Assembly (NCBI RefSeq): GCF_029633865.1
Contig: NC_079213.1
Location: 104,769,502 to 104,833,501 of the forward strand
Direction of reading: 5' to 3'
Origin: Lampris incognitus
Taxonomy: Eukaryota > Chordata > Actinopteri > Lampriformes > Lampridae
DNA: 64,000 nt
Part shown: positions 45,749-56,500 of the stretch, one piece after another
Layout of the letters: every line of letters begins with the position of its first letter
Numbering within the stretch: the stretch's first letter is position 1
Program-made: the position numbers and the translations under genes
The notes under the pieces: generated by a model
What the model was told of the DNA's origin: nothing
Database searches by the model: none
Seen by the model: only the letters and a program-made list of their open reading frames with translations

Positions 45749-48009
45749 AGCGGCTGTAGACAACTTTTCTACTTTCCCGCCTAGCTTTTCCAAGTGCTGT
45801 TTTTTGTTTTGTGCCGCTGTCGCAAAGACAACCGGACCGCTTTCCGTTTATTAGCATCCTGGCTACTGTCCAAAGCAAGACAAAACCGTAAGAATCCCAA
45901 TTTGAACTAGAAACCCTGATCTCAGTGATATGATACATGCAGGGTAAAACATCCGGTAGTAGGCAGCTTGTTACTTACTGATCGGTTCCCCTCTAGCCAG
46001 AGCTCGATACAACACCGGGACACTTGATTAACCTCAACCTAACCTCAACCTAACTTCAGCCTAACCTCAACCTAACCTTAACCTAACTTCAGCCTAACCT
46101 CAACCTAACCTCAACCTAACCTCAACCTAACCGTAACCTAACTTCAGCCTAACCTCAACCTAACCTTAACCTAACCTCAACCTAGCCTTAACCTAACTTC
46201 AGCCTAACCTCAACCTAACTTCAACCTAACCTCAACCTAGCCTTAACCTTACTTCAACCTAACTTCAGCCTAACCTCAACCTAACCTTAATCTAACTTCA
46301 GCCTAACCTCAACCTAACCTTAATCTAACTTCAACCTAACCTCAACCTAACTTCAACCTAACTTCAGTCTAACCTCAACCTAACCTTAATGTAACTTCAA
46401 CCTAACTTCAGCCTAACCTCAACCTAACCTTAATCTAACTTCAACCTAACCTCAGCCTAACCTCAACCTAACCTCAACCTAACTTCAACCTAACCTCAAC
46501 CTAGCCTTAACCTAACTTCAACCTAACTTCAGCCTAACCTCAACCTAACCTTAATCTAACTTCAGCCTAACCTCAACCTAACCTTAATCTAACTTCAGCC
46601 TAACCTCAACCTAACTTCAACCTAACTTCAGTCTAACCTCAACCTAACCTTAATGTAACTTCAACCTAACTTCAGCCTAACCTCAACCTAACCTTAATCT
46701 AACTTCAACCTAACTTCAGCCTAACCTCAACCTAACTTCAGCCTAACCTCAACCTAACCTTAATCTAACTTCAACCTAACTTCAGCCTAACCTCAACCTA
46801 ACCTTAATCTAACTTCAGCCTAACCTCAACCTAACCTTAATCTAACTTCAGCCTAACCTCAACCTAACTTCAACCTAACTTCAGTCTAACCTCAACCTAA
46901 CCTTAATGTAACTTCAACCTAACTTCAGCCTAACCTCAACCTAACCTTAATGTAACTTCAACCTAACTTCAGCCTAACCTCAACCTAACCTTAATCTAAC
47001 TTCAACCTAACTTCAGCCTAACCTCAACCTAACTTCAGCCTAACCTCAACCTAACCTTAATCTAACTTCAACCTAACTTCAGCCTAACCTCAACCTAACT
47101 TCAGCCTAACCTCAACCTAACCTTAATCTAACTTCAACCTAACTTCAGCCTAACCTCAACCTAACCTTAATCTAACTTCAACCTAACTTCAGTCTAACCT
47201 CAACCTAACTTCAGCCTAACCTCAACCTAACCTTAATCTAACTTCAACCTACCTTCAGCCTAACCTCAACCTAACCTTAATCTAACTTCAACCTTACCTT
47301 AATCTAATTTAAACCTAACCTCAACCTAACCTTAATCTAACTTCAGCCTAACCTCAACCTAACCTTAATCTAACGTCATCCTAACCTCAACCTAACCTTA
47401 ATCTAACTACATCCTAACCTCAACCCAACTTTAATCTAACCTTAACCTAACTTCAACCTAACCCTGTGCTTAACGTAATCATACCCGATAGCTAAGCTAA
47501 CCTGTTTTGAAGCAAACGCTTTCGTCTGACTGGGGGGAAACAGATCTCGACGGGGAGTTCGATACAACACCGGAGATTTTGCTCCATCAAGTGAAGGCCC
47601 GTCCGAGGTTCACAATCACCCTCCCTCTTCACCTTCTTTGCCTACTCTGTCAACGGAGTTTTTTTTCTCTTACCTCACAGTTTCCACTCTCACTTTGGTT
47701 GTTCCCCCGTCCACCATTTCCACTACTGGGGATGGCTACCGATAGCTACCGGGGAAAATAAAAGTGCTATCCTCTTCCTTATTTTGGTCGCGCAATGGTT
47801 GACGCACTTCCTTTGTGTCATAAATCAAGCCTTCATTTTCCTGCGAGATCGTACCCGGTGGCAGGCAGAATTTGGTTTCCTATAAGCCTGAAAGCGAGGC
47901 TTACAGAGAACCAGTCTAAACGCTGATGGTGTCATTATTGTATAGCATTACACTGCAATCAACATTTACATCATAATGATAAGTTAAAGCAAAGTTGTCT
48001 ACTGCAGCT
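45749..48009. mobile_element. TTAA-flanked non-autonomous element holding a satellite
   Basis: The ends are inverted: AGCGGCTGTAGACAACTTTT on the left and AGCTGCAGTAGACAACTTTG read from the right. TTAA lies at both borders (45,745-45,748 and 48,010-48,013), which fits a piggyBac- or Kolobok-type target. The 2.26-kb interior has no transposase frame and is mostly a CCTAAC-type satellite (46,022-47,470). The word CGATACAACACCGG lies on both sides of the satellite (45,998 and 47,560) in the same direction. Confidence 0.65.
46022..47470. repeat. CCTAAC-type satellite, about 1.45 kb
   Basis: A tandem array of a 12-bp unit, AACCTCAACCTA, with variants AACTTCAACCTA, AACTTCAGCCTA and AACCTTAATCTA. 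The variants come in a recurring order, so a longer higher-order unit of several 12-mers is present. It resembles the telomeric CCCTAA hexamer but is not a perfect match. Confidence 0.95.
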
Positions 48010-48017
48010 TTAAGCAC

Positions 48018-48150
48018 CCATCCATCCATCCATTACCCAAACCGCTTATCCTGCTCTCAGGGCCGCGGGGATGCTGGAGCCTATCCCAGCAGTCACTGGG
48101 CGGCAGGCGGGGAGACACCCTGGACAGGCCGCCAGGCCACCACAGGGACT
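48018..48150 (-). repeat. SINE family B 3' tail, minus strand
   Basis: (ATCC)n, then AACCGCTTATCCTGCTCTCAGGG, GGAGCCTATCCCAGCAGTCA and CACCCTGGACAGGCCGCCAGG: the reverse complement of the family B 3' end. Confidence 0.85.
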
Positions 48151-48273
48151 TTAAACAATTAAATGAAAATAACACATCCACGTGAATCACATAAATATCC
48201 TCATAAAGTATTGCCCCCCCTCAAAAAAATTACTCATTATTTTTGTTTTGAAAATAATGGCTGCTAAAACATA

Positions 48274-48490
48274 CCCCAGCAAACAAAAAACGTCCCCAGC
48301 ACGTCCCCTAAAGGTCCTCTCCGAACGTCACGGGGACGTTGTCGCGAGATCCCACAACATACCCGTGACGTCCCGGGGACGTCTAGAAGACTTTCCACTA
48401 ACGTCCCTGTCCTCGGGACCTTCTTTATAACGTCCCCGGGACGTCACGGAGACATCTAGAGGACTTCCCCTAACGTCCCACGTCAATGCA
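48274..48490 (+). repeat. ACGT/GGGGAC subrepeat block, right arm
   Basis: It starts CCCCAGCAAACAAAAAACGT and contains GTCCCCAGCACGTCCCCTAA, AACGTCCCCGGGACGTCA and similar words. It is an inverted counterpart of the block ending at 45,733, down to GGTCCTCTCCGAACGTC. Confidence 0.7.
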
Positions 48491-49170
48491 CATTACAGAC
48501 AGGGAAGAGACCATCAAGAATTATCTCAACCGTTTCAATTTCATGAAATGATGTGTTTTAGTTTTGTCAATTTGTTTTGTGAAACGTTGCATTTTGGACT
48601 TCAGGGCCACCGTAAGTATGTTTTGTTGGTGCACACACACTTGGTTGACACTCAGTTCCCTCCCAGGCCGGTTTGTATAAAGAGAGAAATCCCAGCATGC
48701 AAAGATCCAATCTGGATCTCTGCAAGGTTCAGAAACACTAAGGTGGAGCTTTTGTAACACTGCAAACATTACACAGCAGTACGAGTACACACATTAATTT
48801 TAGCTTTCAAATTTCAAATTTAAGTTTTAAACTTTCTTGTTTTTAACCTTACAAATTACGACTGATTTTACCTCATATATTTCCTGGTGCTCATCTTTGT
48901 GTGAACCTGCATAATGCACCGCTTTAGACACAAATACTGACCAGAGGTTTTCCTTCAGTAGTTTGGTTGAGAAATGCACCATTATGAAGAAGTCCTGCAA
49001 ATGAAAGAGCCTGGTGATGAAAACAATAAGCAACACATTATGGGATTGGTTGCTCAATTCTTCTCTCCCCAAAGGCTTTTTTTTGTAAAGACGGAGAATT
49101 TTAAATCTTTTTTTTTTTTTTTTTTGGTCGAACACATGGAATCATATGTGGTCATTTTGCTCTGGTTTGT
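48491..49170. other. Intergenic, no feature seen
   Basis: AT-rich sequence with a T run at 49,109-49,126. No supported open frame. Confidence 0.45.
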
Positions 49171-49179
49171 GCTGCATGA

Positions 49180-50080
49180 TCAGAACCAGAATCAGAAACA
49201 CTTTATTTCCCCCAGCCCACAGCAGTGCAACACAAAGACAAAAACACACGTCCAAAAACTACAAGAACACACATATCCAAACTAACACATATATCTAAAA
49301 CTAAAAACAAAACAAAACAAAAATCACTGCATGGGCTAGCAGTTAGCTTAGCCTGCCCTGCTTCTGCGTCCTGTCAGACTGCCCTCGGTGTTTCCTCTTC
49401 GGGCGCAGCTCCGGTCAGGGCCGTGGTCCCTGGGCCCACAGGGTGCAGCAGAGCAGGCTCCCTCAGCTGATCCAACACTAGCTCTCCCAGTCGGACACCT
49501 TCGACACACCTCCCCGCACTCCACACGACGACACTAAAAACACTGTCAAGGCTAGGCGAGGCCGCCGCCAGACCGCCCTCGGTGTTATCAGAACTGCCGG
49601 TCCATGGGCTAGCAGTTAGCTTAGCCTGCCCCGCTTCCACGTCCTGTCAGACTGCCCTCGGGGTTATCAGAACTGCCGGTCCATGGGCTAGCAGTTAGCT
49701 TAGCCTGCCCCGCTTCCACGTCCTGTCAGACTGCCCTCGGTGTTATCAGAACTGCCGGTCCATGGGCTAGCAGTTAGCTTAGCCTGCCCCGCTTCCACGT
49801 CCTGTCAGACTGCCCTCGGTGTTATCAGAACTGCCGGTCCATGGGCTAGCAGTTAGCTTAGCCTGCCCCGCTTCCACGTCCTGTCAGACTGCCCTCGGTG
49901 TTATCAGAACTGCCGGTCCATGGGCTAGCAGTTAGCTTAGCCTGCCCCGCTTCCACGTCCTGTCAGACTGCCCTCGGTGTTCCCTCTTCGGGCACAGCTC
50001 CAGGACGGGCCGTGGTCCCTGGGCCCACAGGACACAGCAGACCAAGCTCTCCCAGCCGATCCAGCGCCAGCTCTCACATT
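49180..50080. repeat. Interspersed repeat with internal 79-bp tandem array
   Basis: It starts CAGAACCAGAATCAGAAACACTTTAT, like the repeat at 10,705. A flanking block with CTCTTCGGGC(G/A)CAGCTCC and CGTGGTCCCTGGGCCCACAG occurs both before (49,395-49,450) and after (49,983-50,045) the tandem array, so the whole unit has been duplicated. Confidence 0.65.
49604..49998. repeat. 79-bp tandem repeat, five near-identical units
   Basis: The word ATGGGCTAGCAGTTAGC occurs at 49,604, 49,683, 49,762, 49,841 and 49,920, exactly 79 bp apart, with almost no differences between units. An older relative lies at 49,330. Near-identity points to recent expansion. Confidence 0.95.
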
Positions 50081-50198
50081 CGTCAAACACATGCAAACTT
50101 AGACACGGATTTGGACAAAGACACTGCATGGACGGTACTGGGTGAGGCCGCTGCAAATGTGAATTTGCACTGCCGTCTCTCCACTTGAACCTTTGAAC

Positions 50199-50238
50199 AC
50201 AGTTTGAACCTTTTTCAAAGGTTCAAACTGTGTTTCTC
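50199..50238. repeat. Short perfect hairpin
   Basis: AACACAGTTTGAACCTTT pairs with AAAGGTTCAAACTGTGTT across a loop of about 3 bases. It is not followed by any gene it could obviously control. Confidence 0.7.
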
Positions 50239-50531
50239 TATTCTCCTCGGCTCAGAGAGCACAACACCGCCGCACACCCTGTCACAGATCCAAGTATTGA
50301 TCTTTCGTAGGGCAGGGTTCTCTGCTGCTGAGCCACAGTTCAAATAAAATTCCCAATCCTCGGTTTCAACCTTTAGAATGAAATGATTATGGGAAAACAG
50401 CGAGCCACAGCGTGGAAAAGAAAGACCAAGAGACTAACAGACGCAGTCAGACTGAAATACCGAGAGACCGCTAGTCAGACAGGGGAAAAGACAAATAGAG
50501 AGGCAGTTAGTCTGAAAGACTGGCAGGCAGC

Positions 50532-50536
<5 letters not shown>

Positions 50537-50563
<27 letters not shown>
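50537..50563. repeat. (CA)n microsatellite
   Basis: A short CA run just upstream of the start codon of the unknown gene, probably in its 5' untranslated region. Confidence 0.9.
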
Positions 50564-50568
<5 letters not shown>

Positions 50569-50576
50569 GGACAAAT

Positions 50577-53500
50577 ATGAGCATGATTATGGCAAGCCGA
50601 GGCTTCTGCCTTCCGTCTCAAGCCACCATCCATGAGCTGTTCTCTGTAGCGAGGGATGCGGGTATTGTCCCTGACATCTCCCTGGACCCCGTCCTCCCTT
50701 CTTTTTTCTCCCTGGATTCCTCAGCCTCCGTGCAGCACCAATACACCTCAATACAGCGGAGCATGACGGAGGAGCAGCGCACGGCCTTCCGCTACAACCT
50801 CACCTCCACCCTGGGAGGGAGCGGCGGCGGCGGCGGCGGCGGCGGCGGCAGGGTGACCCATGGAGGAGTTGGGGTCGTTGCTCTGGCCCTTTCCATTCTC
50901 TTTGACCAAGTGGCTGAACAAGTAGGAAAAAAAGAATTAATTCCCGTACTTTTTGAAGTAGATCTGGTTTGTGACTAAGGGCTTGCACTTACAATAAAAG
51001 GGGTCATTACTTTACAAGGAAATCTGCCCTCTGTGGCATAGATATAGATGGTCGTGAGGTTTCCAGACATGTGTTTTTTCATATTGCTCAGGCAATGGAG
51101 ATACTAGTGTGTGCATACGTGATATTTCTTTAATGAGTCCGGGCAAGGGAGAGGTGATTTGCTGGGTGCATAAGACCAACTGATAACAGGATTTTACTGT
51201 TCGATCTAGAAAGCTGCTGGGATAGGCTCCAGCATTCCGCGACTCCGACTGGGATAAAAGGCTTGGATAATGGATGGATGGATCTAGAAACCCTATTGTC
51301 ATTAAGCTCCATCGCTATCCATAAAGTCTTTTTTTTTTAGAGGGATTTGTGTTGAATAACAGTGCAAATCAGCTTATTAAAGCTGAAATTTGCAAAATTT
51401 CTCTATTGATAAACAGTGATTTTATCCATCTGGACGATGGAGTCAGGTTCCACAACACTACCAGTCCCCTTTACCATGGTTGGGATCACTCTCCAGTCTC
51501 CATATACCGCTGTTGAAATGTTTTGACCAGGTAGGACGAACACTGGTGCAGCAGCAAACACACACGTGTTGGAAGAAAGACTGAAGAAGACTGCTGACGT
51601 GGCCATGACAGTCAATATGACTGCACAACAGTGTTCCCCTATAGTGTGATGTAGTTTGTAATACGTTAGACTGTCTGTGGTGGTTTACTGCTGAGCTGAC
51701 GGCACACCAGCCACAACGGCTGCTACACTTGGTTTATAGTCCCAGAAAATCAGTGTCAGTGGGTCTGTTTCTCTCTGCCTCCTACACCCAATAGTCTGGT
51801 CAGTTAAGGGCAAATATGGGGTCAAGGCTGCAAAAAGTCATTCACATTTGAGCCAATGTTTTTCTGTTAATTTAGGGTCCAATAAAGAAAAAAATGCAAG
51901 GAGCCCAAAATTTTAGGTGGGGGAAGTCTCTGAAATGGCCACGCCCACTTTTTAGGCCTGGAAATCAGTATCTCGGCTCCTGAATGTCGCAGAGAGCTGA
52001 TCATGGGCTCAAAAGAAGCAGAAGCACCACATTTATATAAGCATTATGAACAAACATATACCCCAAAACCTTTACTTTTTCAGGTATTTACAAAAAACTA
52101 ATTTTCACTGGTCACATACATGGTCACGCCCACTTTTTAGCCCTGGGACTATATCTCAGGCTCAGCTCTCGGAGGTTGCCCCGAGTTGATATTGGGCTCA
52201 AAAGATGTGGAAATAACTATTTATATTAGTGCTCTGAACAAATATACTGTATGCCCTAAAACCTTCACGTTTTGAGCTATTCATGAACATGTTCTTTTTT
52301 CCATTGAATTGATCAGCAGCATGCAATCAACTTTAGCCAAATCTGTGCAAGAAGGCTATACAGTTTGTTTGAGTAAAAGTGTTACATCTACTCATGGAGT
52401 GCTAGTATTCAAGTTGACTCTTTGTTATAAGAGGAGGAACCCAGTAACCACCAAAGAAACAAAGCAAACCATGTGAGGTCCAAAAAAATCTTTATTTTAA
52501 CCTCACACATCCCATCAGACTGGATTCAAACACTTGCTGAGGCACTTGCAATAAATGAGACATTTCATCCCTCTGCCAGCACAAGAACATGAGGTACACT
52601 TATTAGATCTGCAACTACACACCCCTGTTACTTGAGACAATGTATCTCTTGTGGAAACTGTGCTCCACTTGACGAAGAGTTCCTCTCCTTCGGTAGTCCA
52701 ACCCCATTCAATGACAGGGGGACAAGGGAGTTGTAGCAGGCTGTTTCCCCACAGCCATCCTGCCTGGAATGTAGCTCTCAACAGATGCTGTAGAAGCGCA
52801 TCCTGACTTGGGGGTAGGTCTCTCAGCTCATCATTAAGTGAGTGCTTGAACAGCTGGAATCTGAGCTCATCTATACTGACACAGTTGTACAGTCCAGTCT
52901 TGTTGTACCAGCTCATTACCCAGGGCTCAATAACTTCCATGCTTTCCTTAACTGTCTCGATACTAGGGCAGCAACTTAGTCCTCTCAAAGCAGCAGTGAG
53001 TTCTGTGGACTTACTGTGGTTTATCCAGGCTTTGTATTGAGCAGTCTTTGAGTGGCCAAAGAAGGCGCTCACAGAATCACAGCCACTAAAAGAATGGAAC
53101 ACAGGCATGGCATCGGCCACATCTCCACCAAGCTTCTTGTGTGCTTCTGTGATTGAGTAGAATTGGCGTTTGCCAGGAACTGCAAAGTCAACTATAAGTT
53201 GCAAGTCATTACATACTGATAGGAACTGTGTAGTGAACCCTAGTAGGATGACTACCACATCGGAGTCGACTGTTCTAACTGTAACTGACTTGATCCCCTT
53301 GTTTAGCATGTGCATCACATGGCAAACGATGCGGTTGTCAGCCTCCTCAAGCATATCTATGCTGTCATAAAGCTGGATCTCGAAGCTTTCGCCGAAGTTT
53401 GCAAGCACCTTTCTGCCGTAGGTGATGCTGAACTCCTTGTCCCAGTTCCACGCTTGTGCCTTAGCAATCCTGGCGAACATTAGATTCAGGGCTACTTTGT

Positions 53501-56500
53501 TGTCTACATTAGACAGAAAAGCTTCAAAGAATTGCTTAGATTCTGGCATGGTGTCATTCTCACTGAAAGCCATCTGTGAACTACCTGCTGATCCCCGGTT
53601 CTTCCTAGTCGCAGTCTTGATACTCATATTCTGGTAGAGGTCAGCCACAATGTCAATACGATTGGCTTTCTTCTCATGACCGATCCTGGCAATGCTGTTC
53701 AACACTTTGATTACAAAGTCTTGGAATGTCATGCCTTTGGTGAGAGACTTTGCCATGATTCGTACTTGCACAGACAAATCTATCACAAGTCCTTCTGAGG
53801 ATGTAGATTGAACTTGTACACCGATGTCCTTAAGAATTTGAGACTTTTGGCTATGATAAATATCTCCATCCTTTGTTGACAAGGCGTCGGGTAAACCTGA
53901 AATTGAAATGAATAGTTAAGCTAAGTGTAACTCTTGGGCTTACTGTCAAATCAATTAACTTGAATGTGAAATTGAATCAATGAATATCACTGTATTAAAA
54001 ATCTGGTAAGACTTAAGTAACATCTAAAATATTTGAATAACTGACTTTATATCAATTAGTTTCACCTGTGAATTCACCACCAAATAACTTCCTTGTCTCT
54101 TCTTCTCTTGATCTGCAGGCCTCCTTCAGCTTTGCAAAGGTTCCTTTGGGTGGCTTGATTGCAGGGCTAGCGAGTTGGACTTTTGCACATGAACTTGGGA
54201 GTTTCAGGGCATTTCGTGAGATGGTTGCATTGACATCCTTCTTACTTAATACAATTCGCTCCTGCACAAACTGGTCATGCTGAGTTTTGCCGACTGTAAA
54301 GACAAAACTGGAGTCTTTACTTATGACATCTGGGAAGGGAATGGATGAGTTCAACCTCATGAACTGAGCTTCATCGAACGGGTTGGTAAGGATACCCTGG
54401 TACACCTTGAGTGTGTGGCTTGAAAATGTTTCCTTGAAGGAATCCAGCATTTCTTTGTGCCCGTGTGATGGATCTTGACCTTCGACCTCATCTAGGTAGC
54501 GCTGGATTTCGGGTAGCGCAAGTTCGAGTTTCCTGAAGAACTCTTGATCTTCCCGATTGATGATATCGACATATCCAGTGTCAGACTTGATGACCTTTAT
54601 GTTATGTTCCTGCTTTTGATCACATGCAATCTTTGAGAATGGGTTGTCTCTGGTGTTTACTGTGAAAGAGCCTGAAAGAAATTCCTTGAACAAGTATGGG
54701 TGTCTCCATTTGAGCTCTTTGAGATCCTGAAGAAACACTGATGCCCATCTGGCATAGTGTGTATGATCAAGTGCAAAGAAAAGAGGAATGAGCTGCTCAA
54801 GTGCACTGATCATCATGATGAAGTTTGCCTCTCGAAAGGATCTTATGAAGATAAGAACCTTCTTGATTGTGTCAACAACATTGTTCCAGTAGTGAAACAT
54901 GGGGCTGTTTTCATTGGCCACCCAGTTACTCCAAGTCAAACTGTTGTCCTCTAGACGTTTTGCCTGAAATGCTTCATCTCTCTTCTTGGCCAGCACCACA
55001 GCCAGGAGTTGAATACAGTATCTAGCCTTCTTTATGGAATTCACATCGCAGACAGCAGTTGTCAGACCTGTGATATTCAGATTAGCTGAGGTTAAGATGG
55101 TATCAAGGCCAGTTCCTTTTATCAACTGCCCAACACAGACAAGAGAAACCTTCTCAAGGTGCAGCCCACCCATGAACGCGAAGTATGAATGAGAAAACTC
55201 TTCCCCCATGGCCCACTGTATCATCTTCTTGATGGCATAAAGGGGCTGATCGGATCCACCCACTGCAACCTGGCCTGGGTTAAGATATCTTGTGTATGAT
55301 ACTGCTATTCTCATGACATGGAGCTGAAGACAACTAAGATATTTTCTAAACTCATGATTCGTGTGTGTATTGTGCTTCATGCTTTATAACATAGGCAGCG
55401 AATGAGATTCATGTCAAATATAGCTTTTTACAACCTTCAGGAGCTGATACGTGAAACGTGACCAGTAAAAATTAGTTTTCTTAAAATATCTGAAAAAGTA
55501 AAGGTTTTGGGGTATATGTTTGTTCATAATGCTTATATAAATGTGGTGCTTCTGCTTCTTTTGAGCCCATGATCAGCTCTCTGCGACATTCAGGAGCCGA
55601 GATACTGATTTCCAGGCCTAAAAAGTGGGCGTGGCCATTTCAGAGACTTCCCCCACCTAAAATTTTGGGCTCCTTGCATTTTTTTCTTTATTGGACTCTA
55701 AATTAACAGAAAAACATAGGCTCAAATGTGAATGACTTTTTGCAGCCATTTTGCCTTAACTGACTAGACTACAACTATATCACAACACTGTTCTTCTGGA
55801 GGACTGACTGTCCAACACAATCATCACATCATCACCACGTTTCATATGGATAAAATAACACAATAAAAAGTCATTGAATGCAGCTTTAAAGCGACATTCC
55901 TGAAGATTTACATGCAATTTTTTTAATACTTTCTATTGCCGATGTATTTAAGACATAAGCTTAAATGCTTTCATAGTTGCTCACTTACCGGAATGACTTC
56001 CCCTGGAAAAATCATTAGCCTTTAGGGTCATCTGGTGTGTTATGTCTTCAGAAAGCAGCTGAATACATACTGACATATCAGCACTGGAAACTTTGGCTGG
56101 ACCTTTGGGATTTGGAGTCCTCTAACATTGCTGCAATAAGCATAAACCGTATCACCAGAAGTATCATCAGCAAAGACGACATCCTTCAGGACTGGAGTTT
56201 TTACCTAAATATATTCATTTTAATGATTTCTCACCAGGTGCGGTCACGGGGTTCTTCAATGGGGGGATCATCAGTCCATGGATCCCAACCTCGGATGATC
56301 TTTGGTATCAGAAGCTCTTCCAGAATTGGCGAGATCATTCAGAGCTACCTCGGCCAGATCCCTGAAATAGCCAACAATCAGGACAAGATGGCCGAGACCA
56401 CCGAACTCTATGACAACTTGCTGAAACTGGAGATGATCGACCACTTTGAGAGGATGACCAACAAGAAGAAGAGGATGGGCTCAGAGTCCATGAAGCAGTG

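Noticed and set aside
49604-49998. A CRISPR-like array of regular repeats
   Set aside because: The 79-bp units are head-to-tail without distinct spacers, and the genome is a vertebrate one.
56037-56237. Upstream extension of exon 2 of the unknown gene
   Set aside because: The frame is open, but a pyrimidine tract and acceptor at 56,237 plus the phase-0 donor at 50,922 favour splicing here.
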